From Nitrosomonas oligotropha (GTDB lineage: Bacteria; Pseudomonadota; Gammaproteobacteria; Burkholderiales; Nitrosomonadaceae), in NCBI RefSeq assembly GCF_900106555.1, contig NZ_FNOE01000022.1, positions 1 to 45,868 of the forward strand: a stretch of 45,868 bases of DNA, written 5' to 3'. The position numbers and the translations under genes are program-made. This document shows positions 1-8,955 of this stretch, in pieces (the stretch's first letter is position 1; every line of letters starts with the position of its first letter). The notes below the pieces were generated by a model. The model ran no database searches, was not told the DNA's origin, and was given only the letters and a program-made list of their open reading frames with translations.

Positions 1-315
1 GGTATCGAAATGAACGAGCTCGCCCGGGTAAGATTTGTTATAGCGCTTCGCTTCACGCTTGAGACGTTCCTGGATGGTTTGCTCGACCTTGGCCAGACGT
101 TTAAGGCCATACTGCAACGTCTTGAATCGTTGGTTGGTACTGTCACGCGGGATAAATTCCTGTAACCTAGCTCGTTTCAGTACGTCATAAATCGTTGGAC
201 GGCTGACGTGGAAGTGTTCTGCCAGCTGAACTACCTTCCACAACCGGGTTTGATATAGCCGCCAGATTTCCTGACGATCCAATAATGTTAAACGAGTACG
301 TTTGTGTATGTTCAT
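1..315 (-). CDS. IS481-family transposase, N-terminal part (incomplete)
   Basis: The minus-strand frame opens at an ATG (313-315) and runs 105 codons off the left edge without a stop. The N-terminal half is a helix-turn-helix (residues about 15-50: VVQLAEHFHVSRPTIYDVL) that would bind the IS ends. A basic helical linker follows. The last residues, GELVHFDT, match the start of the integrase core, where Asp104 would be the first catalytic acid of the D-D-E triad. The other two acids are seen only in the separate C-terminal fragment at the right end of the window. Family placement rests on this layout and the TGT ends; an IS3-type ORFB is less likely because the HTH and core are in one frame. 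Confidence 0.85.
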   Translation of the reverse strand, partial: MNIHKRTRLTLLDRQEIWRLYQTRLWKVVQLAEHFHVSRPTIYDVLKRARLQEFIPRDSTNQRFKTLQYGLKRLAKVEQTIQERLKREAKRYNKSYPGELVHFDT

Positions 316-316
316 T

Positions 317-340
317 TACAGTATTCTCCTGAATACTGTA
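317..340 (-). promoter_or_regulatory. Hairpin presenting the transposase ribosome-binding site
   Basis: A perfect 10-bp inverted repeat (tacagtattc / gaatactgta) has a 4-base loop and ends one base before the transposase ATG. On the coding strand the loop plus the first stem base reads AGGAG, an excellent Shine-Dalgarno sequence. The ribosome-binding site would therefore sit at the tip of a stem in the mRNA. This could limit transposase translation, which is common among IS elements. The structure is seen directly; its function is inferred. Confidence 0.5.
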
Positions 341-362
341 AACAACGCTAGGGATTCTTACA
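336..362 (-). repeat. Terminal inverted repeat of the left IS copy
   Basis: Read inward on the minus strand this 27-base end starts TGTAAGAATCCC and finishes GTTGTTTACAG. The end at 45459-45485, read inward on the plus strand, starts TGTAAGAAATCT and finishes GTTGTTTACAG. I count 22 identical positions. The inner 11 bases are identical, which suits a transposase-binding segment. Confidence 0.75.
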
Positions 363-788
363 TTTTAGTAGATTCGGCTTGTCATCGATTGAAAACCACA
401 AGCAGCATGCATTCTCGTTATTCACGGACTCAATCTCTTCGGTTTTCGTTTGCGATTTTCAGTGATCTGGTTGTGGGAATGTTTATTCCCTCTCATTGGG
501 ATGTAATCCATAGTTTGAAACACATACCCAATACCTCATTTTTGCGGCAGATTACTTTATGGGTAGTTTTTTGCAAAATTTGCATCGAAGTTGTAAATAT
601 GCATGAGGACAAGCAATCAGCGCTTGCCGCTTGCATACAATAAATAAAGAAATGGGTATATACTGGAATCTAGTGTTCTGGTTAGTTGGAGAAAGTTAAT
701 GCTTCTTCAATAAAGCTGTTATCCAGTCACTGAGATTATTAAAAAGTATTCATGTTATCAATGTAATTCATATAAAGGAGCAATTATC
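363..788. other. Intergenic region between the IS and smbP
   Basis: There is no credible gene in these 426 bases. An open frame on the plus strand begins inside the IS and has no family resemblance or ribosome-binding site. The last part holds the smbP leader, with a clear AAAGGAG (775-781) placed 7 bases before the smbP start. No obvious operator or hairpin was found. Confidence 0.5.
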
Positions 789-1133
789 ATGCGTATTATA
801 TCTACAATGATTGTAACTGGAGCATTAGCATGTTTCATGAGTACTCCTGTATTGGCATCTGACGCAGGACATACTTCTGAGGCGATGGAGCACGCCGGAA
901 AGGCGCAAGCGCATGGTGAAATGGGACATGCGAAAGAGTCCCTGAGTCATGCAAAAGAAAGCTTGGCGCACGCAAAAGCGGCGAGAGATGATCATGCAGC
1001 ATCGCATAAACATATGGATGAAGCGATCCAACATTTAGAAGAAGCGATCAAACATGCTGATATGGGTCATGGTGCGGAATCGGCTAAGCACAGCGAAGAA
1101 GCGATGAAACATATGCGCCAATCCGGCCATTGA
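789..1133 (+). CDS. smbP: Small periplasmic metal-binding protein SmbP
   Basis: The 114-residue protein has a signal peptide (about 1-23, ending PVLA) and a mature part of about 91 residues that is almost all helix-forming. It is built from degenerate seven-residue repeats of the type xxxHAKE / EEAxKH. I count fifteen His in the mature chain plus several Met, and no Cys. This matches SmbP of Nitrosomonas europaea, a periplasmic protein that binds several copper (and other divalent) ions and is thought to buffer copper for an ammonia oxidiser. A strong AAAGGAG precedes the ATG. The gene stands alone, with a hairpin just downstream facing hemH. No metal-responsive operator could be recognised by eye. 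Confidence 0.88.
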   Translation: MRIISTMIVTGALACFMSTPVLASDAGHTSEAMEHAGKAQAHGEMGHAKESLSHAKESLAHAKAARDDHAASHKHMDEAIQHLEEAIKHADMGHGAESAKHSEEAMKHMRQSGH

Positions 1134-1147
1134 TGGTTTAAAACCGG

Positions 1148-1175
1148 TCTCCCCTCGAGATTGCTCGAGGGGAGA
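1148..1175. terminator. Bidirectional terminator between smbP and hemH
   Basis: A perfect 12-bp stem (tctcccctcgag / ctcgaggggaga) with a 4-base loop lies between two convergent genes. On the plus strand TTAATTCTT follows, a weak U-rich tail, so it probably ends smbP. It may also serve hemH from the other side. Confidence 0.7.
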
Positions 1176-1182
1176 TTAATTC

Positions 1183-2268
1183 TTAATCTTTAGCACCCAA
1201 TTCCAACGCCAGTTTCCTGGATAATTTAGCAGCTTCCTCGGTAACTTCGATGTCCAGCCACCCTTGCAAATGCGTGCTGGTGATGTCGGCTAGAGCTTGA
1301 ATCCAATCGCTACGTTCGTTGAGGCACGGAATATAGTGAAATTCCTTGCCGCCCGCTTGTATGAATGTGTGTTTCGCTTCGATAGCGATTTCTTCCAAGG
1401 TTTCCAGGCAATCGGAGACGAATCCAGGGCATATCACATCAATGCGTCGCGTATGTTCCTTGCCTAGTTGTTCCAGGGTGACGGCGGTGTAGGGTGTTAG
1501 CCACTGAGCCCGGCCGAAGCGGGATTGAAAGCACACGGCGTATTGGCTGGCATTCAATTCCAGCGCTTCAGCTAGTAATCGCCCGGTTTTCTGGCATACG
1601 CAATGATAAGGGTCGCCTTTATCCAGGCTGGCGCGCGGGGTACCGTGAAAACTGATAATCAGCTTGTCAGGCTGGCCATGCGTATCCCAGTAGTCGCGGA
1701 CATTTTGCGCCAGCGCTGCGATATAGCCAGGATCATCATGGTACTGCTTGAGGGTACGGATCGCAGGTTGATTACGCATCTTGTTAAGCACAGCAAATAC
1801 GTTGTCCATCGCCGCTGCCGTGCTGCTGTCGGCATATTGAGGAAACAACGGGATGACCAGAATGCGCTCGCAGCCTTGCTGCTGCATGCGGGTCAGCACA
1901 TCGGCAACGGAGGGTTTGCCGATATTCATCGCATACTCGACGATGGGCGGGTTTTTGAACTTTGCTGCCAGCACTTCGCGCAAGCGTTCCGTTTGCCGCT
2001 CGGTATGCACTTTCAGCGGAGAGCCTTCGGATGTCCAGATTTTTGCGTATTTTTCCGCCGAGGCTTTCGGTCTGAAAGGCAGGATAAAGCCATGCAAAAT
2101 GGGCCACCAAATTAAGCGGGGCACTTCAATGACGCGCGGATTACTGAGAAATTCCTTGAGATAGGGGCGTAGCGCCTGCGCTGTCGGCGCATCCGGTGTT
2201 CCCAGGTTAATTAATAAAACACCGGTGCGATTCGGTGAGCCGTGCTGGTAAATGGATTGTGAAGTCAT
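1183..2268 (-). CDS. hemH: Ferrochelatase
   Basis: This 361-residue enzyme inserts ferrous iron into protoporphyrin IX, the last step of protoheme synthesis. Family signatures are visible in order: [12 protein letters not shown] (18-29), the metal/porphyrin-site segment ISFHGTP with the catalytic His at 208, a Cys-rich YHCVC, and [14 protein letters not shown] (280-293) with the acidic residues of the active site. Length fits proteobacterial HemH. The start is 32 bases after the hrcA stop on the same strand, so the two are probably cotranscribed, an arrangement common in betaproteobacteria. Heme demand is high in ammonia oxidisers because of their many multiheme cytochromes. Confidence 0.95.
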   Translation of the reverse strand: MTSQSIYQHGSPNRTGVLLINLGTPDAPTAQALRPYLKEFLSNPRVIEVPRLIWWPILHGFILPFRPKASAEKYAKIWTSEGSPLKVHTERQTERLREVLAAKFKNPPIVEYAMNIGKPSVADVLTRMQQQGCERILVIPLFPQYADSSTAAAMDNVFAVLNKMRNQPAIRTLKQYHDDPGYIAALAQNVRDYWDTHGQPDKLIISFHGTPRASLDKGDPYHCVCQKTGRLLAEALELNASQYAVCFQSRFGRAQWLTPYTAVTLEQLGKEHTRRIDVICPGFVSDCLETLEEIAIEAKHTFIQAGGKEFHYIPCLNERSDWIQALADITSTHLQGWLDIEVTEEAAKLSRKLALELGAKD

Positions 2269-2300
2269 GACTATCAGTTTATTGTTTTTGGAGGAATAAA

Positions 2301-3320
2301 TTAGTGTTGCGACAAGCTGCTGGAAAGCAGTTTTGCGGTAATATCGACAATCGGTATAACGCGCTCATAAGCCATGCGTCGCGGGCCGATGACGCCGACT
2401 GTACCGACAATTTCGCCTTCTATTTCATACGGTGCCGTCACGACACTGAATTCTTCCAGTGATGACACATCGGATTCGCCGCCGATGAAGATCTTGACGC
2501 CATGAGCTTGCCTGCTGAGTTCCAGTAATTGCAATAACTTGGTTTTGCGCTCAAATAATTCAAACAATTTTTTTAAGCTGATCAAATTGTCCGAAAGATC
2601 ATCGATCTGCAACAGATTGCGCTCGCCTGCCAGAACCACGGCTTCGCTGCTTTCATTGATGGCGTCACCACCGGCTTCGATCGCGGCACTCATCAGGCTG
2701 ATCATTTCGCCACGCAATTGTTTTAATTCGGTATTCACACGGCCGCGAATTTCATCCAGCGTACAACCGGCATAATGCTGGTTGATAAAATTACCGGCTT
2801 CGATCAGATCCGACTGACTGTATGGGGTATTGGTAAAGATAATGCGGTTTTGCACATCGCCTTCCGGTGTGACGATAATCAACAGAATGCGTTTCTCGGA
2901 TAGCGCCATGAACTCGATGTAACGGAATACCGCGCCTTTTCGTTTGGGGGTGACTACGACACCGGCAAAGCGGGTCAGATCCGATAATAACTGCGATGCG
3001 ACATTGATCAAGCGCGAAGGATTGTCCGGGTGCAGATGGTTTTCCAAATGATTCAATTCCACTTTGTCGAGCGTTTTGACGACCAGCAAGGTGTCGACAA
3101 AGAGGCGGTAGCCTTTCGGTGTCGGAACTCTTCCCGCTGAAGTATGCGGGCTGGCTACCAATCCCATTTCTTCAAGATCGGCCATGACATTGCGGATGGT
3201 TGCGGGGCTTAAGTCTAATCCGGAAAACTTCGATAGCGCCCGGGAACCAACGGGCTGACCTTCATGGATATACCGTTCTACCAGTGTTTTTAATAAGATT
3301 TGGGCACGTTCGTTTAACAT
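2301..3320 (-). CDS. hrcA: Heat-inducible transcription repressor HrcA
   Basis: The 339-residue protein represses chaperone operons by binding CIRCE elements, with its activity tuned by GroEL. The N-terminal winged helix spans about 1-80 ([38 protein letters not shown]) and is followed by the GAF-like and dimerisation region (VVTPKR, then [20 protein letters not shown] near the C-terminus). Length is typical. I looked for a CIRCE palindrome (TTAGCACTC-N9-GAGTGCTAA) upstream and did not find one, so hrcA is probably not autoregulated here. It is divergent from nadK and followed by hemH. Confidence 0.95.
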   Translation of the reverse strand: MLNERAQILLKTLVERYIHEGQPVGSRALSKFSGLDLSPATIRNVMADLEEMGLVASPHTSAGRVPTPKGYRLFVDTLLVVKTLDKVELNHLENHLHPDNPSRLINVASQLLSDLTRFAGVVVTPKRKGAVFRYIEFMALSEKRILLIIVTPEGDVQNRIIFTNTPYSQSDLIEAGNFINQHYAGCTLDEIRGRVNTELKQLRGEMISLMSAAIEAGGDAINESSEAVVLAGERNLLQIDDLSDNLISLKKLFELFERKTKLLQLLELSRQAHGVKIFIGGESDVSSLEEFSVVTAPYEIEGEIVGTVGVIGPRRMAYERVIPIVDITAKLLSSSLSQH

Positions 3321-3624
3321 GGCATCATTCTACACGAGTCGGCTGGTTTTATAATTTGGTTATAAGCGGTGATTTTGCCTTATCTTATCTATGCTAAACT
3401 TTCCCGCTTGCCGGTTTGTCAATATGGGCCGGAGTTTCAGCATGGGTTTGGAATTTTTCCGGGTGGCTCAACTTTTGTGGGTATATATGTACGAGACAAA
3501 ATTTTGCAAGCCTGGCCGTATTGTTTATTCACTAACTCGTTTTATTATAATGGTAATTCCGGTATTTACAGCCAATGCAAACCTCACGGCCAATATCAAT
3601 CAAAGCAAGCGATTGTTTTAAGTT
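3321..3624. other. Divergent hrcA/nadK intergenic region
   Basis: This 304-base region separates hrcA (minus) from nadK (plus). It holds a 76-codon open frame (3391-3621) with hydrophobic stretches, no ribosome-binding site and no known resemblance. I do not call it a gene. A consensus -10 lies at 3546-3551. Confidence 0.4.
3521..3551 (+). promoter_or_regulatory. Possible sigma-70 promoter for nadK-recN
   Basis: A perfect TATAAT (3546-3551) lies about 75 bases before the nadK ATG. The best upstream partner is TTGTTT (3521-3526) with a 19-base spacer, which is longer than ideal. The call rests mainly on the -10 box and its position. Confidence 0.35.
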
Positions 3625-4497
3625 ATGAATTCCCAATTCACCACCATTGCACTGATCGGTAAACATAAGAATCCAGAAATCGCGGTGCCGCTGTTGAATC
3701 TGGCCGAGTATCTGACTGCCAAGCATTATAAGGTTTTACTCGATCATCTCACAGCTTCGCAGATTGGCAGTGACCGGTATCCGGCATTATCCCTGGAAGA
3801 AATTGGCGCGCAAGCCGATCTGGCTGTGGTCATGGGGGGCGATGGCACGATGCTCAATATCGCACGCATGCTGGTGTCGTATGATGTTCCATTGATCGGC
3901 ATTAACCAGGGGCGGCTCGGATTTCTTACCGACTTATCGGTGGAAACCATGTTTGAGACGCTGGATGAGATGCTGGCGGGAAAATACACCACCGAACGCC
4001 GCATGTTGCTGTATGCGGAAATCATCCGCGATGGCGTGAGCGTCTTCGGCAGCCTGGCATTCAATGATGTTGTGCTGTATCGCGGTATGAGCAGCGGCAT
4101 GATCGAGTTTGAGGTGAAGGTTAATAACGAATATGTGAATACCTTGCGCTCCGATGGATTGATCGTCACCACACCGACCGGCTCTACCGCCTACGCGTTA
4201 TCATCCGGTGGACCGATCCTGCATCCCGGCCTGGATTTGATTGCGCTGGTGCCGGTTTGCCCGCATACGCTCAGTAACCGCCCCGTCGTGATCGGCCCGG
4301 ATTCAAGCGTGGAAATCCAGATGCACAGCAGCGCCAATGTGCGTATCAATTGCGACAGTCATTCCTGTTTTGATCTGGAACAGACGGATAACATCATCGT
4401 GCGGCGTTTTCCCAAGACGGTGCGTTTGCTGCATTCAGTCAACCACAGTTATTACCGCATGCTGAGGGAAAAACTGGGGTGGAGTGAATTTCCCTGA
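3625..4497 (+). CDS. nadK: NAD kinase
   Basis: The 290-residue enzyme phosphorylates NAD+ to NADP+ with ATP. It shows the family's GGDGT motif (71-75, followed by MLNIAR), the NAD-contacting TPTGSTAYALSSGGPI segment and the conserved SNRPVVI near residue 226. Length is standard for a proteobacterial NadK. It is the first gene of a plus-strand pair with recN (16-base gap) and runs away from hrcA-hemH. This block order is a familiar one in proteobacteria. Confidence 0.95.
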   Translation: MNSQFTTIALIGKHKNPEIAVPLLNLAEYLTAKHYKVLLDHLTASQIGSDRYPALSLEEIGAQADLAVVMGGDGTMLNIARMLVSYDVPLIGINQGRLGFLTDLSVETMFETLDEMLAGKYTTERRMLLYAEIIRDGVSVFGSLAFNDVVLYRGMSSGMIEFEVKVNNEYVNTLRSDGLIVTTPTGSTAYALSSGGPILHPGLDLIALVPVCPHTLSNRPVVIGPDSSVEIQMHSSANVRINCDSHSCFDLEQTDNIIVRRFPKTVRLLHSVNHSYYRMLREKLGWSEFP

Positions 4498-4513
4498 GTT
4501 ACATTGAGCAATC

Positions 4514-6193
4514 ATGCTAAAGCACCTGAGCATCAAAGATTTTGTCATTGTGGACCGAATCGAATTGGATTTCATGCCCGGATTCACGGTGTTGACCGGA
4601 GAAACCGGCGCGGGTAAATCCATTTTGATCGATGCCGTGACCCTTGCCCTGGGAGAGCGCAGTGACGCCAGTCAGATCCGGCATGGTTGCGAACGCGCGG
4701 AAATCAATGTGACTTTCGATATCAGCCGCTTACCGGGGTTACAACAGTGGCTGGATGACAATGATTTGCAGGGCGATCCGGATAGTTGTCTGATGCGCCG
4801 CATTATTGAAACCAGCGGCCGTTCGCGCAGTTATATCAACGGCCATGCGGTGACATTGCAGCAACTGCGCACGGCAGGCGAGTACCTGGTTGCCATTCAT
4901 AGCCAGCATGCGCACCAATCTCTGCTGCAAAAAGACGCGCAGCGCGAATTGCTCGATGCCTTCGCCGGTTGTATGGATCAAACGCGCGCGGTCAGGATGG
5001 CTTATCAACACTGGCAAGATTGCTATCAACAACGCATCGCCCGGGAACAACGCACAGCGGAATCGCAGGAAAAACGCGAACAGCTGGAATGGCAATTACA
5101 AGAATTAACCGCGTTAAATTTTACCCTGCCGGAATGGCAAACACTGCAAGCCGATCATGGCCGGTTGTCGCATGTAGCGGCTTTGCTGGCGGCCGCGGAT
5201 ACAGCAGTCGATGTGTTATCGGAAAGTGAACAAGCGGTGCTGGCGCAGATCAATAGTGTAAACAATCAATTGCAAAATTTGCTCGAGTATGACAACGAAC
5301 TTAAAGCCATTACCGATTTGCTGGATGCGGCGCAAATTCAGTTACAGGAAAGTGTTTATGAATTGAAGCATTATCGCCAGCGTTTGGATCTGGATCCGCA
5401 AGTATTACAGGAGATCGAGCAGCGGTTGTCGGCGATCCACGCAGCGGCAAGAAAATTCCGCGTGCTGCCAGAGGAACTACCCTCGCTGCTTGAAACGATC
5501 TCGCAGCAACTGAGTCTGTTGGGTTCGGATGAGGATATCGGTCATTTGCAAGCGCTTGAAGCCGCCGCACACACTGATTATTTACAACAAGCGCAGGCAT
5601 TGAGCGTTGCACGGCAAAAAGCCAGTGAAGCGTTATCCCAGCAGGTGAGTGACGCCATGCAAACGATGGCGATGGCGGGCGGCGAGTTTTCGGTTGCGTT
5701 GATTCCCATGGAACAGGGCAATGCGCACGGTCTGGAGCAAATCGAGTTTCGGGTGGCCGCGCACAAAGGGTTGCCGCTGCGGCCTCTGGCCAAAGTAGCA
5801 TCGGGCGGTGAGTTGTCGCGGATCAGCTTGGCGATACAAGTCATCACCAGTAAGGTAGGGACGGTATCGGCACTGATTTTTGACGAAGTCGACGTCGGTA
5901 TCGGCGGGAAAGTGGCCGAGATTGTCGGTTATTTACTGAAAAAACTCGGAAGGGAGCGGCAAGTTCTGTGTATTACCCATCTGCCGCAGGTAGCTGCGAC
6001 CGGCGATCACCAATGGCAAGTGGAGAAATCCGCCGGACAAGCGGCGCATCAACCGGTTATCAGCACGATCACTATTTTGGATCAGCAGCAGCGCGTGGAA
6101 GAAATCGCCCGCATGCTGGGCGGTGTGAGTATCACTGAAACAACGCGCCAGCATGCAGCGGAGATGCTGCAACAGCACGCGCAGCCGCTGTGA
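4514..6193 (+). CDS. recN: DNA repair protein RecN
   Basis: RecN is an SMC-like ATPase acting in double-strand-break repair. This copy has 559 residues. The Walker A is GETGAGKS (29-36). The middle (about 150-370) is Gln/Glu/Leu-rich and would form the short coiled-coil arms. The C-terminal half carries the ABC signature ASGGELSRISLAI and the Walker B segment LIFDEVDVGIGG, then TAxxH-type switch residues in CITHLPQVAATGDHQW. The gene converges with the broken spermidine-synthase-like gene, with only two bases between the stop codons. SOS control is usual for recN, but I saw no clear LexA box in the short gap after nadK. Confidence 0.95.
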   Translation: MLKHLSIKDFVIVDRIELDFMPGFTVLTGETGAGKSILIDAVTLALGERSDASQIRHGCERAEINVTFDISRLPGLQQWLDDNDLQGDPDSCLMRRIIETSGRSRSYINGHAVTLQQLRTAGEYLVAIHSQHAHQSLLQKDAQRELLDAFAGCMDQTRAVRMAYQHWQDCYQQRIAREQRTAESQEKREQLEWQLQELTALNFTLPEWQTLQADHGRLSHVAALLAAADTAVDVLSESEQAVLAQINSVNNQLQNLLEYDNELKAITDLLDAAQIQLQESVYELKHYRQRLDLDPQVLQEIEQRLSAIHAAARKFRVLPEELPSLLETISQQLSLLGSDEDIGHLQALEAAAHTDYLQQAQALSVARQKASEALSQQVSDAMQTMAMAGGEFSVALIPMEQGNAHGLEQIEFRVAAHKGLPLRPLAKVASGGELSRISLAIQVITSKVGTVSALIFDEVDVGIGGKVAEIVGYLLKKLGRERQVLCITHLPQVAATGDHQWQVEKSAGQAAHQPVISTITILDQQQRVEEIARMLGGVSITETTRQHAAEMLQQHAQPL

Positions 6194-6195
6194 AA

Positions 6196-7748
6196 TCAGC
6201 GGATAAAGTTGTCGATTCCCAGTAATTCCACAATGAGACGGCGGTACTGCTCGGATTTGCGTATTTGCAGTATTTCCAGCGGATTGAGGTTATCCGTTAA
6301 GATCACGCCCAGTCCTGGATCAATAGCGATGCGGCGCTTTACCAGCCAGTCGCTTTGTGCGGCTGACATGGCTTCATTGTTGAGTTCGAGTTCGCGGTTT
6401 GCGGCAAGAAAAATAAAATCGTTAAATTCCGTATCCGGTTCGGAAATAAATACCTGCTGATGCGTAAAAACCTGTGCTAGGGTTTTTGCGACGGAAGCCA
6501 GTGCTTTATTCTTACCGTCTTCAAAAAATGCTACGAAATTCAATGCGAGCAATCCGTGTTCGGAAAGCAGGGAACGCAATTGCGTCATTGTTTCAACAGT
6601 CAGCAAGTGGACCGGTTCCGAGCCGCCGGTGAAGACATCCAGGATGATCAAATCGTAGGTATTCGTTAATTTGCGGATCTCATAGCGCGCATCGCCGATA
6701 ATCGTTTCACCTGTCGGCGTGAAACCGAAATATTGACTTGCCGCTTCGGCGACGGCTGGGTCAATTTCCAGGGTATCTGTCACGATGCCGTGATTTTTCA
6801 ATGTCATTGCCATATGCCCGGCACCCTGACCGATCAGCAGCGCCCGCTTAATGTGAGGTGTCAGCGCGGGTAAAATATCGACAATTCTTTGGTAAGTCAG
6901 CACATTTTCACCATGGCTGATCGTCGCTGCGCCTATGGTCGATGCATCCACGGTCAGCAGGCGAAAATTCTCCTCGGGTTTGTCGATGACGCGAACCCAG
7001 CCATACAGACTTTCGCGTTCAAACTGAATGTGGTTGGAATCGTTGTTCGCGGTGCGGTGCGCGGAATCAGCGACGCGCGGCAATAACGCTATTCCGACTA
7101 CCATCAATGCAGCGATAGGGGGCAGCGCAGTCATCAAGCTGATGCGTTTCCGCTCGAAATAAGCAACACCAGCGGCCAGTATCAATAAGGCGATACCCAA
7201 GCCTATGAAGATTTCACGCGAACCGATCTGGGGGAATAAATAAAAACCGAGAAATAAAGTGCCAATGACGCTGCCGACGGTGCTGACGGCATAGATAGAA
7301 CCGGTACCGGCACCGACACCATCCAAACTGGCAGTAGCCAATTTAACGGCAAACGGTCCGATCATGCCGAGCATAATCAAACTGGGCGAGAACAATACCG
7401 ATGTGCTGATAAAAACACCCATGCGCAGTCCCATGGCATCAGTGGCAAGCAATACCGGTGCGGTTAGCCACGGTATCAGGAGCGTCAGTAATCCCGACAA
7501 CGCGATGATCAAGGCCAATCCCGTCTTTTTTGCCCGGTCCGCCCAGCGGCCACCGACAAAGTAGCCCAAAGCCAATGCGATCAGTGTGACCGAAATGACC
7601 GAGGTCCAAACATAGAGACTGGCGCCATAGAATGGTGCGATCAATCGGTTCCGAGCAGTTCTATTACCATCACTGCGGCACCGGTCAGAAAAACAGTACA
7701 GTAAAGCCACACCCGGTTCAGTACCTGAGCGGAAGTCAAATGATTCAT
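6196..7748 (-). pseudogene. Spermidine-synthase-like membrane protein, frameshifted
   Basis: Two frames together make one family member. The N-terminal piece starts at ATG 7746-7748 (MNHLTSAQVLNRVW) and runs to TGAAVMVIELLGT, then hits a stop. The C-terminal piece resumes one frame over as RLIAPFYGASLYVWTSVI and continues to 6196. Relatives read ELxGSRLLAPYFG without a break. Inserting one C in the ACCGA at about 7646-7651 restores the frame. The product would have several membrane helices (about residues 10-230) and a cytosolic methyltransferase-fold domain like spermidine synthase (LLIGQGAGHMAMTL; LIILDVFTGGSEPVHLLT). Either a recent mutation or a sequencing error explains the break. The function of such fused proteins is mostly unknown. 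Confidence 0.8.
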
Positions 7749-8125
7749 CGTTTTGCCTACGAATTGAAGATGCGCATGGATAAAGAGAGAAGTGCTGCAT
7801 TGAATTTGCAGCGACAGCATTTTAGAGGTAAGCCCTGAGTGATGGAATGCGGCAAAATGCCGCACCTTGGCGAGGTGGCTGCAGCAAGGATTTTGTGTGG
7901 TGCGACAATTTGTCACATTGTAATTGTATGGAATGAAAAATATCATCCAAAGTGGAAAAGGATTCTTTTTCTATAAGTTTCTGGAAATTAAATTTCTCGT
8001 CAATTATAAAAAGATTTTTTCAGTTTTATTTTGAACGGTTAGATCAGCAGAATGATTGCTTCACATATGAAAGCAAAACTGTTTACAAGATAAAAAATAA
8101 TTAAACTATTTAATGGATATTTTTC
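7749..8125. other. Divergent intergenic region before the YcnI-like gene
   Basis: No gene is supported in these 377 bases. They contain a perfect 7-bp hairpin with a 3-base loop (7848-7864, tgcggca/tgccgca) and a near-palindrome tgcgacaatttgtcaca (7901-7917) that could be an operator. The final 150 bases are very A+T-rich, suiting a promoter for the gene at 8126. None of these can be assigned to a regulator. Confidence 0.4.
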
Positions 8126-8866
8126 ATGTTAACGACGAAACAATTCAATTTATCTACTCAATGTGTTCTCGCTATTGCTGTTCTGGCAGGCACGACGCAA
8201 ATCGCATCCGCCCATACACGCTTGGAAACGGCGACAGTCAATGAAAATACCCGAATAACCAATAATGTCATCATTGGTCACGGCTGTGGAGAAAAGAACG
8301 TCATAGGTACCAGCGTGGTATTCCCAGATGGTGTCGATTCCACGATTACAGTTGACGGTGCGGCGCACGCAGGTCCGTTGACCGATTTCGTACAGAATTG
8401 GGGTAACCTGATGCAGCAAAATTATAGCCGGGCTGTTTTCAGTTTCCAGGATGAAAAGACTGATTCAAACAGTAATGTTGTCGGTTTTTGGGCCGGTGGT
8501 GGTGATTCTTTGCCGCATCATCTGAATGGTTATATTCCGTTTAGAGCCGGTGCCGTGGTGATTGAACCGACTTCGTGCGCGAAGAGCGTCAAATTTAATA
8601 TTTCCATCGCGGACATTTGTGAGATCACAGATGCTGCCGGTTTCAATGCTGATACCGTGAATCTCTGGACACATAATAGTCTGGGAACGATTTACGATCG
8701 TGTCAGCACGACCGATGATGGTCCGGCACCATACACCATTAATCGCACCAGCGCTTTGCCAGCGTCCTGTGGTACCGGGGTGGTGGTTGAAGTGAAGCCT
8801 TCGGCAGCGCAGATAAACCGCGACATGCCGATCAAATTGGATGGTACTCAGATCTGGCCGAAGTAG
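8126..8866 (+). CDS. YcnI-like (DUF1775-type) secreted protein, putative copper binder
   Basis: The 246-residue protein has a signal peptide (1-29, ending TQIASA) cleaved before His30. The mature start HTRLETATV and the following NNVIIGHGCGEKNVIGTSVVFPDG resemble YcnI/DUF1775 domains (mature N-terminal His, then HGC and a beta-strand ending in PDGV). In the YcnI family the mature N-terminal His takes part in copper(II) binding. Four further Cys (Cys57 region, then Cys in TSCAKS, ADICEIT and PASCGT) could form disulphides. It is followed by a strong terminator and then a dead paralogue. Family assignment is by eye; copper binding is inferred from the family and from smbP nearby. Confidence 0.6.
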   Translation: MLTTKQFNLSTQCVLAIAVLAGTTQIASAHTRLETATVNENTRITNNVIIGHGCGEKNVIGTSVVFPDGVDSTITVDGAAHAGPLTDFVQNWGNLMQQNYSRAVFSFQDEKTDSNSNVVGFWAGGGDSLPHHLNGYIPFRAGAVVIEPTSCAKSVKFNISIADICEITDAAGFNADTVNLWTHNSLGTIYDRVSTTDDGPAPYTINRTSALPASCGTGVVVEVKPSAAQINRDMPIKLDGTQIWPK

Positions 8867-8882
8867 CAAAGTTCTTTACGAC

Positions 8883-8924
8883 AACCTCACTCTTCCCTCC
8901 GCTTTTATTAGAGTGAGGTTTTTT
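8883..8924 (+). terminator. Rho-independent terminator after the YcnI-like gene
   Basis: An 11-bp perfect stem (aacctcactct 8883-8893 / agagtgaggtt 8910-8920) with a 16-base loop is followed by a T run. It lies 17 bases beyond the stop codon at 8866. Confidence 0.8.
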
Positions 8925-8955
8925 AACAGTCAGATTAAAGGATAGGATACTTGAG

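Larger units (their letters stand above)
1..362 (-). mobile_element. IS481-type insertion sequence, left copy, partial
   Basis: This is the transposase-start end of an IS on the minus strand, and it continues off the left edge. Its outer end is at 362. Read inward, the outer end begins TGTAAGAA and shares 22 of 27 positions with the end of the second copy starting at 45459. It carries the first 105 codons of a DDE transposase. Ends beginning TGT fit the IS481 family. The target duplication cannot be checked because the other end of this copy is outside the window. Confidence 0.8.

Noticed and set aside
302..643. 113-codon open frame on the plus strand
   Set aside because: It begins inside the IS end, has no ribosome-binding site and its product resembles nothing.
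3391..3621. 76-codon frame with hydrophobic stretches before nadK
   Set aside because: It has no ribosome-binding site, overlaps the likely nadK promoter and looks like chance coding in an A+T-rich gap.
3321..3624. CIRCE element upstream of hrcA
   Set aside because: I searched by eye for the TTAGCACTC/GAGTGCTAA palindrome and did not find it.
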